A stretch of DNA of 64,000 nucleotides. It comes from Terebella lapidaria. Taxonomy: Eukaryota > Annelida > Polychaeta > Terebellida > Terebellidae. Positions 12,146-24,852 of this stretch are shown in pieces. The notes under the pieces are model-generated. The model saw only the letters and a list, made by a program, of their open reading frames with translations, ran no database searches and was not told the origin of the DNA. How positions within the stretch are numbered: position 1 is the first letter of the stretch; every line of letters begins with the position of its first letter. Both the position numbers and the translations under genes were made by a program. The DNA lies in contig OX424556.1 of assembly GCA_949152475.1 (NCBI GenBank), positions 54,270,451 to 54,334,450 on the forward strand, given 5' to 3'.

Positions 12146-12402
12146 ATATACGTCCATCAGCAATTTAGATTGGCTACTTCACGCGTTATAACCTATAATT
12201 GTGTGTGTCGACTTATCATATAGTTACAGGATCTCGTATAGGGATACTTGATCACTGTAAAATAAAATATTGATTCTAGTTTACTCAGTTTAAAAAATAA
12301 TCTTATAAATATAGAACCAGTTATCATCCCAACAGGCTAACCTGCATATCTAGCAACAATGTTGACAAAATGTCCACGAGCCAGAAACCACACATACTTA
12401 TA

Positions 12403-12495
12403 TGAACGAGTGGAGCGAGGACGGGAATTTCTAAATCTCAGACACACGTGGATATGTCTCTCGTTGTCACAGACGCAACACCATCGAAATAATGA
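12403..12495 (+). pseudogene. Remnant of gene T, unit A
   Basis: The sequence gaacgagtggagcgaggacg matches the T coding segment ERVRRERE (near 38510). It then jumps to the T C-terminus (SQTHVD...SLVVTDA; near 38680), so the middle has been deleted. The fragment has an in-frame stop at the join and no start codon. The same deleted form recurs at 27077-27172 and 31396-31488, showing that the deletion preceded the duplication of this segment. Confidence 0.7.
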
Positions 12496-12597
12496 TGGCC
12501 AACACACGACGTGAGATTAGAAGTATACGTGTATTGTGTGGTGCTGACACGGTGCTATTTATATGGGAACTATAAGCATGGAGATTCACGGTGCTAA

Positions 12598-12620
12598 CAT
12601 GGTGCTATGTCAGCACCATG
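12598..12620. repeat. 23-bp palindrome downstream of the T remnant
   Basis: catggtgct and agcaccatg flank the loop atgtc. The identical hairpin is present at 27224-27246 and 31589-31611, within a context of repeated ggtgctgacac/ggtgctaaca phrases after each T copy. Confidence 0.8.
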
Positions 12621-12955
12621 AATATATAAAATATATAAATAAAATATTGCTCACTGTATTCTAGTTTACTCAGTTTGGAATAGTTTTATAAAATAGAACC
12701 ATATATCATCCCATCAGGTTGACCCATATATCTACTCTGGCAATAATGTTAACATAATGTCCACGAGCCATACATAACACATATTTATATGAACAAGGGT
12801 TTATTCATGTCAGACAATATATTCATGTTTCCAATTTCATCAACATGACTCAAATACTCAAAACAATCAACACTGAACCATTAGGGAAATAACTATGCAA
12901 AACAATGATAAATGCAGAAATGGCTGAATCCCCACAGCAAGAATACAAAAGTATA

Positions 12956-14017
12956 TCATATTGTGAAACTCATGATATGATCATTCTGGGATGTCGTTGA
13001 AGTTTCTTCAATCAGTCTTGCTCGAAGTCTGTCCTTCCTTTTAACCTCTCTAGGCCGACTCACGTGCTCGATGTTGTCTTTTACTGACATGGTTTCGTCA
13101 AGAGATTGTGCCGGAAATACCGTGACGTCATCGCATGAGAGCTCAGTTCCGGTGAGTGGACAGGAAGTGACGTGGGATCCCGTGTTCAGTGGCGTATCAG
13201 CAAACGTGCACCAGCAAGATCGTGGAGCACTGGGCCGTCGGTGAGACTGAATGATGTGTTCAGTGCTATTGACGAATTCTGCACTGAAGTCATTCGTTTT
13301 CTCAGCTTTAAACAAGTCAGATTCCGTTGCTGATATGGGTCGTGAAACCTGGGAAGAAGTTTTAATTTCGAAATAGTCACATTTCTGTCCAATGTAGCCC
13401 TCTTCGTTATTGTTGTTTTCATCAACAATAGGGCAAGCATTTGAAAATTCGGGATTTGACAATTTGTCATCAGAAATTGTGTGGTCAACTGCTGGACGGA
13501 TAGGCCCTTGTATCATCTGCACTTTGGTTTCTTTTATATCCTTCACGATTTGCCGTTTCCTGTGTTGCAGTTTCCGCAGTTGGGTTTGTTGCTGATCAAT
13601 GATCGCGTCTTTCTCATTGATCAATGTCTTTCTATCCAGTCGTTCCTTCTCAAGCTGACTCGCCTGGAAAAGCAGCTGTGCAGAGAGCCACATAATCTAT
13701 GTGCTGTAATGCTCGTTTCGTGTCCGCAATTTGTGATCCGTTTTGTGGATTTGTCTGTTATAGTTATCTGCTATTTTGAATGTCTGCGTCTTATGAATCG
13801 AGAACTCTCCGATTTTCTGAACGAGTTTCGACTGGGCAGCCTTCAGTTGTTGACGCATCACAACCAACTCTGTGGGAATCTAGAAATATAGAATACATGT
13901 GTGTGAAATATTGTCTACATTCAGGGTCAATTGACGCACATGGTATTCATAAGTTCATGACAATTAGTATAAATATTGTTGAATAGGTTAAACTTTTATG
14001 TTTAACAAACCTACCAT
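12956..14017 (-). pseudogene. Coiled-coil protein M, copy B (nonsense-interrupted)
   Basis: The layout is the same as copy A: lone ATG at 14017-14015 before a gtaggt donor, and exon 2 from 13879 to 12956. Within the coiled coil the codon that is GAG in copies A and C (NTEIMQL) has become TAG at about 13696, so the full frame is cut after roughly 60 residues. The remaining 245 codons stay open to the usual SFTI end, with the DKLSNPEF insertion shared with copy D. This suggests recent loss or a still-open downstream start. Confidence 0.75.
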
Positions 14018-15086
14018 TTTCAATGACTTTGCTTGATGAATTTCAGTTAGGCGTTGTTTTCTGTTTTGATACCAGATCAATCGTGTTTTTTTATACCAGT
14101 AGTGTATTCACACTGAACGCAACATTTTATACATGCACAACGAAAATTCTTCATTTATATGCTACTCCTAATGTGTTAGCATTCTCAATAGTCAAAAGTA
14201 TAGTTTTATTGTATGAAAGTATGGATAAATATCATGATCGGGAACGCTGGCAGACAAATGTGAGTATATAATTTGATTAATTGCACTATCTTTCAAACTT
14301 GTTGATTACTTCCTGATCCTATTCCCTGGTGTTGGCAAATGTGACTGAGAGTAATCATCATGTCACCTTCAAATTGCTATTGACAATAACTATAATTCAT
14401 TGGATAATTTCAGTACATGTAGAACATTATTATCATTGACATGTAAATATCTGTTTGCAGTTTTCATGAAGGGTACTAAAAGTGAGTGAAGTTTACGAAC
14501 AAAGTGAAAACCAAGGCTCATGCTTAATCTATAAATATGACGGCGGATGTTGCTTGATCCTTTAGAGTTAAAATAAGATATGACTCAGATCTATGTTCAT
14601 TTGTCATACGGATAGCCACTGTGTAAACCTCATAGTACAGGCTCGAAAATACTATACACTAAATATATATGTCCTACGTGTATATGATATATTATAATAG
14701 AAAATTAATAAATATTATCATTTTTGTTTATTAATAATAATGCAGATTCTAAGAATAGTATATTCACGCGAAGATTATCATAGTCCATTGAGCCTACTTC
14801 AGCCAGTGACGCTACTTCAGCAAGTGACGCCGCCAATTAAGGTATATCAACACTCAAGAAAAACATGGGTGTCAACTAATTCACACCCCTAGGAATTGAG
14901 ATCTGACTGTTGGCATTCATGCTACTGCAGTTGATGAACTTATTGAAATGAACTTATGTCATACTTGGCAGCTGCGGGTGCCATAACACGTCCCAGAACG
15001 CCAAAAGCTAGATTCCATTCAAATATACTGAAATCGAGAGCACGATTCAAAGTTGGACAGTGGATGTGTTAGCGTCATTTACTGCA

Positions 15087-16093
15087 ATGGACAGCCCGAG
15101 AGCTAGACTGTCTAAAAAACGACAATCAACAAAAAACGTATGTATCTCTAATTTTGACCTACGATTAGTCACAGCCGCATATTTACTATACAACTATGAA
15201 TACACGTTCCTGTAGTTCCTAACATTAAGAAAAGTTTGAATATATATCTTTTTGGGACGATGTTATGTGACATGCGTTTCTTTTAACATAATGTATTCAG
15301 TACATCAGATAACATGCGTTTTTTTCCTATCAGAAGAATTTGGAGTGCCTTTGGAGACAGGTGAGAGATGTTCAAACGTTATATACAGAGGTGCAGATTA
15401 AACTACAAAAAAGAGAAGAGAAAACAAACCCAAGAACTGGTCGAAAGTTTCAATATACGAATTCACGAGGCGGAAATCGAACTGCATCTGCAGCGCCAAG
15501 AGCAAGAGTTGAACATGGGAGAAGAGACCACACAACTTGTGTTTCTCGAAAGACAACTGAAAGAAGAACAAACCACGATTCGACAGATAATCGAGAGTAA
15601 GGACAAAACCATTCAACAAAATCAAGACAGGATACGAGCTCTTATAACTGAAAATTATACACTGCGTCGGGCTTTGCATGATGTACAATCTGACCATTCA
15701 GACTTTCTCATCAGTGATAATTCTGTTGATGATGATGTCTCGTTTTCCAGTTACGTACTTAGCTCACATCAACGTGATATGCCCCCTCCAGGGATAAACT
15801 CCCCCTTATCAATCAACATGGAGCCCGACGTGATGCTCTCAAGCTACTTGGAGCAATCGTATAGTGATTATTCTTTAAGGGAATACTCGATGGCATTGCA
15901 GCAAATCTCGAGTTCACGCGGAGATTTTTGGGACCATCCACTGTCAGAGAGAACTTTACCAGTGGAACCAATCTCTAGTCATCTTGTGCTGCATATGTTT
16001 TATTTCAGTGACAATGGAAACATGTTTTGCACCATGTCTCAATGTAAGGAAACTGAAATAAAATGTGACTGGAATAAATACCAAGCGTCTTGA
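15087..16093 (+). pseudogene. Coiled-coil protein P, copy B (frameshifted, stop lost)
   Basis: Exon 1 (15087-15137, MDSPRARLSKKRQSTKN) and the acceptor before 15334 are intact. An A/G-rich stretch at about 15407-15425 is four bases longer than in copies A and C, which shifts the frame to a stop at 15598-15600. In the original frame the coiled coil remains open further on. The normal stop after SYSDYS is changed to a leucine codon, so that frame continues for about 70 codons into former 3' UTR. No product of normal structure is expected. Confidence 0.75.
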
Positions 16094-16496
16094 CAACTTC
16101 AGTCTTTTTACACTCTCCAAAATATTACTCAATTAAACGATACTTTGTGAACAAATAACATAATTATGTACATAAAACCAAACACAACATTCCACAATTG
16201 CTGAAAAAGCAAATTATTTACTCCAAGAAAACGACGTCTTCGTCGACATACTAGGTATGACTGACACAATGTGAAGGTGTAAATACATGTGGCCTATCGA
16301 GCCCAGAAATCCATTAGTCACTGGACAAATAGAGCAAGACGTTGGTTTCTTTCATCACACGGATGATACACAGTATGTGTGGGATTCTGTAGTTGTATAG
16401 ACATATACATATATGTATATAAGAAGCGAACCACGCTTTATTTCCACCATATATTACTTGTAGGGCAGTCACTCAGTGTCACATGTACTAAAGTTC

Positions 16497-17551
16497 TCTT
16501 TATTCTTATATAGCGCAAAGAATACAATACAAGTATCTCAGAGTGCTGAACAAGCAGGTAAATGTTATAAGATATACATTTTAAAACGCGATAGACATGT
16601 AAAACCTGATGTAAAGAATGAAAAGTTCATTGTCTAAAAGCCTTGGAGAAGGGGTAGGTCTTGAGCAAAGATTTGAACGTGTTGATTTTATCACAGTTTG
16701 CAAGTTCGTCAGAAAAGAAGTTCCAAAGTGTTGGAGCACAAGCTTGAAAAGCTCTGTCACCATAGGTTTTAGTGCTCGTGGTGAGCAGGGATCGAAGGAA
16801 TGATGGCGAATTGAGTTGCAGTACCTTGAACGTGATGTTTATGATTTTATATTCGATCCTCTGTTGAACGGAGAGCCAGTGGAGCTGCTGAAGCACTGGT
16901 GTGATGTGATCACGTTTACGGGTGCGTGAAACAATTCTGGCTGCATTGATTTGGATGCGCTGTAGTATGCCAACCTTTTGTTTAGGAAGGGCATACAACA
17001 AGCTATTGCAGTAGTCCAGCTTAGACACTACGAACGCATTGACAATTTTTTCACATGCACTTTGGTCCAAGTATTTGCAGATACGACCAATGGAACTGAT
17101 GCCGCATGTGGCAGAGCGGCACACTTGCTGAATGTGTGAGTTCATGGTCAGACAGCTATCCAGGGTGACACCAAGGTTTCGGACCTTCGGGATGGGCTTC
17201 ACCATAACACCACCCACAGGAAATGGTTTGAGATGAGGGTTGTTCCTGAATTTGGAAGAGAACTGGATAATCTCGGTCTTTGCATCATTGAGTTTCAGCC
17301 GATTAGATGACATCCAGGAGTGGACTTCCTGGACACAGCCCTGGAGCCTGTTGATTGACGAGTCGTCAGAAATGTTCACATACAGCTGTGTGTCGTCCGC
17401 GTAGGAAATATACTTTATGCCATGTTTGGTGATGATATCCCCTAGTGGGAACATGTAGATACTAAAGAGTATTGGGCTCAGGACAGATCCTAGGGGGACG
17501 CCACAGGGCAAGATACTTGTCCTTGACGTAGAGCCTCTAACTGCATGAGGA
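16497..17551 (-). mobile_element. 5'-truncated LINE fragment (Jockey/CR1-superfamily reverse transcriptase)
   Basis: A minus-strand frame of about 305 codons encodes the C-terminal part of a reverse transcriptase. The GVPLGSVLSPILF motif is followed by the catalytic YADDTQLYV, then KLDYCNSLLYALP and the RIQINAARIV region. The element begins in the middle of the RT domain, typical of 5' truncation during target-primed reverse transcription. Its 3' end is cgctatataagaataaaga. Host sequence on either side matches 38024 and 38157 in unit D, so about 130 bp of host DNA was lost at the insertion. ORF2 is open apart from the truncation. Confidence 0.85.
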
Positions 17552-17650
17552 TACTTGGATATAGACATATACGTACAGTTGGATACACGTCAGGGTGCGT
17601 ATGCAATTAGATCTCAATTAGTGTGAAAAATACGATTCTGCATGGAAATG

Positions 17651-17814
17651 TGATGTAATTTCACGCTATTTTGAAGTTGACGCTATTCGTGTTCAGTTGA
17701 TGGAAACCAGAACTGCTTTGAACAAAGCAGAAACTCAACTGCGAATTTACATCCAACAAACCCGGCAACTGGTCGACGGCTATAAAAGTAGAATCCACCA
17801 GACTGAAAACGAAC
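17651..17814 (+). pseudogene. Gene T, copy B, 5' part (split by a LINE)
   Basis: The frame reads FEVDAIRVQLMETRTALNKA and continues to HQTENE, matching residues 4 to about 52 of the intact T protein at 38289. The start codon and first residues present in unit D are not conserved here. The frame is cut by the LINE inserted after position 17814. Confidence 0.8.
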
Positions 17815-18176
17815 AAATCAAATCAAATCAAATCAAATTTATTCGGCTATATAACTATGATACACAACACTCATTACAAACAACGAAATAGCCGGGTCAC
17901 CACATAGCTTGGTAAAGCTGTCTTCCTGTGGTGCCCTGAAAAAATAACTAAAGAAATTGAGGTGAGAAAAATAATAATAGAAACAGAAAGTCTCTAAATG
18001 ATAAGAAAAATAACTAAAGAAACAGTAACAGAAAAAAAAGACTTATGTGATCTCGATCGGAGGCAGGGAGCGGTAGGCACTGTGTGGTGTGGACGTAGGA
18101 CGCAGGCGGCGGCAGCACACGTGGGGGCAGGTACAGTCTAAGTAAATGTCGAGGCAAAATGTTCAATATTAAATTA

Positions 18177-21100
18177 TTAAGTGCGACAATCTTTACAGTA
18201 CCGATTTTGACAGAGTATGTTGTTATCATAAAGTGATATAAAATGTGTTTTCAAAAATTCACGGAAGGTCTTTCGGTTTTTGTATTTAAAGCGTGATAAC
18301 GATTCATCATAAGTGTTCCATAGCCTAGGGAAAGAATGATTAGGTAATTTAGAGCTAAAAGTTGTTCTTGGTCGCGGAGTGAAATATAAATGTGCCTGTC
18401 TAGTTAATTTAGATTTTAGAACAATGTTTGTTCTTGCAAAATGTTCAAATGATTTTGGGAGATTGTTGCTTTTATGGTCATACATAAACATAAGCACTTG
18501 TAGATGATACAGGTCCATCACTTTTAGAATTTCATCGGCTTTAAAGAGAGGGTCAGTGTGTGATCGGTAATGTTTATTGTTGATAATGCGGATAGCGCGC
18601 TTTTGTAATCTAAAAATTTTATCAACATGTATGGAATTCCCCCAGGCTAATAAACCATAATTTATGTGTACTTCAAATATTGTATAATAAATTGTTTTTA
18701 ATACTTGACGTGGAAGTATATGTTTTACTTTATTCATCATGTATAAAGTTTTACTGAGTTTCTTACACACCTGTTCTATATGAGGCTTCCAGGTCAAGTG
18801 ATTGTCCAGTAAAACTCCCAAGAAATTTGGAGTGATATTATTGTCGTATTTTTGTATTGCTTTGTTGTTTATATTTAGCGCGATTTCAAATTGTCTGGTT
18901 TTTGTGGATGGCCCATATATAGCATATTTAGATTTGTCACTATTTAATAATAACTTATTTGCACAAAGCCAATCAAAGATTTTATTCAATTACGAATTAA
19001 TATGAGTTTCTAATATGGCAGGATGCTTTCCGGATGTAAATATTGTCGTATCGTCTGCAAAACTCAAGATATTTAGGTCAGTACATCGATGGAAGTCATT
19101 TATATAGATTAAAAACAATATTGGCCCCAAAACAGAGCCTTGTGGCACACCGACATTCAGATGTTTTATCTCCGATTCCTGATTATTTAATTCGCAATAT
19201 TGCCGTCGGTTTTTTAGATAGCTCTCAAACCAGTGATAACAAGTCCCCCTAATCCCATAGCGATGTAATTTATACAACAAAATGTCATGATTAACGGTAT
19301 CAAACGCCTTTGAAAGATCTAAGAATAATCCAAGTGTGAAATTTTTATCCGGCTTATCGTTCTCTTCTGATATGGCAGTTAATAATTGAATGATAGGGTG
19401 TATTGTAGAGTGCTTGGCGCGAAATCCATACTGATTATTATAAAGTACGTCGGAATATTCAAGAAAGCCTACGAGCCGTTTACACATAATCTTTTCTAGA
19501 AGTTTCGAAAAGGATGATAAGATACTGATTGGTCTGTAGTTGTTTACATTTTTTCTATCACCAGATTTGAATAAAGGAATTACTTTAGCTATTTTAAATT
19601 CATCTGGGAATACACCCTGTTCCATGGATAAGTTAAATATGTGGGTCATTGGAATTAATATCGTTTCAATAGTTTGTTTCATTAATTTTGTGGATATTTC
19701 ATCAGCGCCAGAAGAAGTTTTAGGTTTGAGTTTTCTTGAAACTTGTAAAATTTCTACCGGATTTGTAGGACTCATAAACATACATCTTGTATTATTAAAT
19801 TTGAAATAATGCTTGTATGAGTTTATTGAATGAGGAATTTTGTCACTAGTAGATTGTCCAACATTGATAAAGTGTTCATTGAAACCATTTACTATTTTTT
19901 TCATGTCGGTAATATTTTCACCGTTCAATGTTAATATGGTAGGCGAACTTGATTTATCATTTGACTTTCCTATGATACTACGGATGGTTTCCCACGTTCT
20001 TTTCATATCATGTTTGTTGTCTTCGAAGATACCTTTATAATACGTTTTCCTATGAGCACGGATGATTTTGTTATATATTAAAACATATTGTTTATAATCA
20101 AAGATATTCTTTGCAGTTGGGCGTCTCAGTTTATTTTTGTACAGCTTGATTTTTGTTATCGATGATACTATTAGTCCCTTTGTCATCCAAGGTTCCCTTT
20201 TGATATATTTTCTTTTCAGTTTTATCTTTTTCAAGGGGAAACATTCGTTAAATTTTCCTTTGTAGATGTTATAGAAATACGAGTATGCCATATTGGGGTC
20301 TCTCAGGTTTAGGATAGGATCGAAATTAGTGTTTGTTAATTCAATGTTAAACGTATTAATATTCTCATTCGAGAAGTTTCTGGCCCATATAACTTTTTCT
20401 CTAGGAATTATTTCATGCTTATTTTTAACTATATGGAATATTCCAAAATGATCGGATACATCAGTAATAATAATCCCAGAATTAGAGTCATGGGTAATAT
20501 CATTCGTATAACAATGGTCAATCAAGGTGGCTGATTGGTGTGTCACTCTGGTGGGTTTAGTTATAGTCGGGAGATATCCGAAGGAAAATAAATTATCTAC
20601 ATAATCTTTTGTTTTTATGTTTGTTGAATATTTTAGGAGGTCGATATTAAAGTCTCCCATCAAAATAACTTTCTTATTTTCAGTTTCTGTCATTCTCATA
20701 ATATCATCTAAAGTGGCAATAAAAATATCTAGATCAGCTTTAGGTGGGGTATTTGGCCTATATATATTACCGATAATCATCGGTTTTGTGTTCTCATTTA
20801 ATTTTATTTCGAGAAAGATCGATTCAAAAACATGAGGAATAAATACACTTATATCGTCACGGACCACAAAGGATATGCTATCTTTAATGAAAAATCCTAC
20901 GCCTCCTCGTCCATCGTCCTGATCATCACGTGAACTGTGAATTAAATCATGATAACCCGGTAAATTAAATGCATTTCTTATTTTAAATACCTCGGACAGG
21001 GCAATTATGTCAAAACTATTTACATGCTGAATATCCACCATTAGGTTTCTGAATTCGTGCCAGTGGGCATTGAGGCTCTGGCAGTTTAGAGAAAAAAGAG

Positions 21101-21341
21101 ATACAACTGGGGTGTTAAGTTTTGAAAAAAATGATCTGAATTCTAAAGGGTCGTAGTATTTACATTCAGTCAGATCTCTCTCATCAAAATCTTCATCATT
21201 TATATCAAGGGAATTTATCAGATTGTACTGGTCGTCAGTCTGTACCTGCTCCAAGGATACGCTACCCGCCATGACCTGTGGACACACCACTACAGCGAAC
21301 CGCCACACCCAGCCTGTAATCGAGAACACATAGTAAAACAC
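18177..21341 (-). CDS. LINE ORF2: endonuclease and reverse transcriptase (one internal stop)
   Basis: A possible start is the ATG at 21272 (MAGSVSLEQ); an upstream ATG exists at 21341. The APE-type endonuclease begins about 60 residues after MAGS with FSLNCQSLN, then IYRPN, GDFNIDLL and VSDHFGIF. The reverse transcriptase follows, with NYRPISILSSFSKLLEK, LDLSKAFDTVNHDIL, GVPQGSVLGPILFLIYINDF and the catalytic FADDTTIF. One TAA at 18992-18990 interrupts the frame just after ETHINS; translation otherwise continues in the same frame (LNKIFDWLCANKLLLN) to the end near 18177. A total near 1,030-1,050 codons is normal for the group. Confidence 0.9.
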
Positions 21342-21841
21342 AAATTAAAATCAAGCAGAGTTCACCAACCGGTGACAGTGCAAACAATATACAATCGAAC
21401 ATTTATAAATACAAGTGTTTCATGGACCTGATATGTTATAAGTAATAGGTAAACACAATCGGATATAACTCGGATACGTGAGATTCATTTCAACTAGAAG
21501 GGATCGTTTTTAATTGAACGGTTATACATATATTAGAAAAGTATCATTCATGTCCGTTCCGAAGAAAAACAAATTCCAGAGGTGATTTTCGTACATGAAT
21601 ATTTCCACTATTTATGACCAATTTCTGCAAAGTAAACTGACTATCGTTTCGTGGAAGATGTAATATTACAAACATATCAACCCAGTCTTGTGTTTCCGAA
21701 TAATGCAAATATTTATTTAAAATAAAATATGCCGTACTATGCAATACATGTGCACAAATGTGCACCCATACAACTGTTTGATAGTGTTATTTTTGTTTGA
21801 ATTTCAACAGGGTGAATGTTGCTGTTGTATTGGTATACTAT

Positions 21842-22375
21842 GACTTACTCCGGACTGGACTACCAGTACTGTGCGGCATAACAGCCAGACTGTGACACGA
21901 CAGCCACCAGACCGTGACATCACATCCCAAGTACATCAACACAAGTGAGCTGTACTGCCATTACTGGTGTGCTTAGAGTTCTTTGAGACCATGACTGTAC
22001 TTTGACCTGTTAGCAACGGCAAATAATACTGTTGATTCATCGGTCTAATGATTGCACCCGTGTAGGATCAAAATTCATGGGAACTCAGAGGGACACTGGG
22101 TCAACAATGTTTAACTTTATCGAAAAAAACCCGGACTGGACTACCAGTACTGTGCGGCATAACAGCCAGACTGTGACACGACAGCCACCAGACCGTGACA
22201 TCACACCCCAAGTACATCAACACAAGTGAGCTGTATTGCCATGAGTTCCTTGCGACCATGATTGTACATTGCCAAGTTAACAACACCAATAATAGTGATT
22301 TATCGGTCTAGTAATTGCACCCGTGTGTAATCAATATTCATGGGAAATTGGGAGGGGCACTGGGTTAAAAATGTT
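21842..22375. repeat. Two direct copies of a ~280-bp segment in the LINE inter-ORF spacer
   Basis: The phrase ccggactggactaccagtac and the following ~100 bases occur at about 21850 and again at about 22131. A second shared block (ttgcacccgtgt...) lies at about 22053 and 22314. This is a simple tandem duplication with later drift, and no coding role was seen. Confidence 0.8.
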
Positions 22376-22736
22376 TGTAAACATACATTGACAGTGACAG
22401 TACTGGACTACCAGATATCAATAAACCATTGAATTCAATATAATATTGGACTACATTATGTTCGTGTCAGCACAGACAATTTATATCAAATGCAATTGAG
22501 CACAAATTTGTTAAAGGTTTCATGTAATGAACTCACACAGAAATGCAGTTTCATAGATAACGGATCGTAGGTAACAATTTTCTCTGCTTTTTTACAATTG
22601 TTTTACAGAACTAAATTTTGTGTGGTATGATCAACGGAGAACATCCCAACAAATAGGAATCATGTTTAACATAAATGAATCGTGAGTATTGTAATAATAT
22701 ACACTCAGTATAGCTCAATATACGTAATATAGCCCC

Positions 22737-24310
22737 TCACACACACACACACAGACCCTCACACACACAAACATACACACACACACCCACAACCACACCT
22801 ATACACACATACATATATACATACATAATATATTCATGTGGTCCACATCATAGCCACAGTCTTCGTAGGGTATATTATCAAGTCAATCATTCATTACAGA
22901 GGTACATAATATATAATAGATTCAAATCTTTATATCAGAAATCATTTTATAGAGTGCCAATAACCAATGTAGTTTGGTTCAACAGATCAGTGTCGATAAA
23001 GCTCACACGATAGAATATGATAACATGCCATTCATACATGTTTGATATTCAGCAAGGGAAATTCATAATACATAAATCCTACATATAGGCACACTAACAT
23101 AATTGTACACATACAGCTACATACAAACACGAATATATGTGAACTTTTGACATTTTTTGACATTTTTTGACATTTTTCATACCCAAATATATCCACATAC
23201 AATTACACATACACGTGATGCGTTTGTTAACACATGTCAATTGTTGACATACACCACACACACATCAACACACATACACACATAAATATATGTGAACTTT
23301 TGACATATTTTATACCAAATATACCCACATACAATTACACATACACAAGCAGCATCTGTTACCACATGTCATTTGTGGACATACACCACACTCACAAACA
23401 CACACCTACATACACACACCTTCATACACATTCACACATAAATATATGTGAACTTTTGACATATTTTTTTATACCTAAATATATCCACATGGATACACAT
23501 ACACAAGCAGCATTTGTTAACACATGCCATTTGTTGACATACACCACACCCACAAACACACACCTACATACACACACCTTCACACACATACATACATAAA
23601 TATATGTGAACTTTTGACATATTTTTTTTCATACCCAAATATATCCACATGGATACACATACACAAGCAGCATTTGTTGACACATGCCATTTGTTGACAT
23701 ACACCACTCTCACAAACACACACCTTCACACACAAACTCACACACACATACATATATATATATATATGTGAACTTTTAACATATTTATTCATACCCACAT
23801 ATGCCCATACACAAGAACACATACACAGGTTGTTGACATACACCCACCCACACACATACACCCCTACACACAAATATATGTGAACTTTTGATATATTTTT
23901 CATACCCAAATATATCGACATACAATTACAAATACACAAGCAAGCTTTGTTGAGACATGTCATTTGATGATATACTTTTTTTTGTTTGTACCCCCCCCCC
24001 CCACACACACTCACACATACATACATGATTATATGTAAACTTTGACATATTTATTCATTCCCACATATACTCACATACAAGTACACATACACATGCAGCC
24101 TGTGCTAACCATGTCCTCTTGTTGACCTCCCTCCATCTCACACCAACACACATACATCAATATATGCGAAATTTTAACTTATTTTTTTATACCCACATAT
24201 ATCCACATACATATATACACATATACAAGCATCCTTTGTCTAAATATTTCCTCTTGTTGACATCCCCCCCCCCACACACACACACACACACACACACACT
24301 GACACAACAA
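22737..24310. repeat. Satellite of about 155 bp with CA-rich arms, roughly eight copies
   Basis: The phrase tatgtgaacttttgacat recurs at about 23137, 23289, 23445, 23604, 23765, 23877 and, altered, at 24035 and 24162. The segments between carry cacacaca tracts and a conserved acatgtcatttgttgacata. (CA)n opens the array at 22737 and a C-run plus (CA)n closes it near 24265. Open frames here are low-complexity His/Thr/Tyr readings, not genes. Confidence 0.85.
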
Positions 24311-24852
24311 ACATGTACCTATCTTCAACATGCATATAACCAATAGCACATTACATATTTATATATTGAATGTGGTCATTATAATCATTTGTACTATTTT
24401 GTAGTAATAACAGCATATACCCCACATGCAACAAAATACTTGGTTGCTCAAGATTAATAGTACACTTCATGCATAGCAAATAGTATATTGACAAAAAGTG
24501 CATTATTTTGCAAGAATAAGCCATTCTGATAAGAATTTTCCATTTTCTCCCATCACAATCATGTTCAATAAACAGCAAAGTCATAGCAGGTGAATATTTC
24601 TTTGAACTGGTCTATTTTTAATAGCTGAGATAAAGATCTTTAAGTATGGCCACATTCAACCTATTATTAGATTTATTACTCATAGTTAATGAGGTCAATG
24701 AGGTGTAAGTTAACATACAAGACGTGGAATGAAACATACATAGCTGCACACGTATACACAGAGTTCCAGACACATATACCTATACTAACACACACATGTA
24801 TTTATATTTCAGGGTTTAATACTCTGTGCACATGCAAATCAGAATCAAAACT

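Noticed and set aside
13481-13891. Long plus-strand open frame opposite gene M copy B (also at 28092 and 32476)
   Set aside because: It is the mirror of M exon 2; the coiled-coil strand has splice sites and a matching founder, and the mirror has neither.
15398-15697. Minus-strand open frame opposite gene P copies
   Set aside because: Antisense reading of the P coiled-coil exon, with no independent evidence.
23234-24026. Histidine- and threonine-rich open frames on both strands
   Set aside because: They read through CA-rich satellite units; composition explains them entirely.
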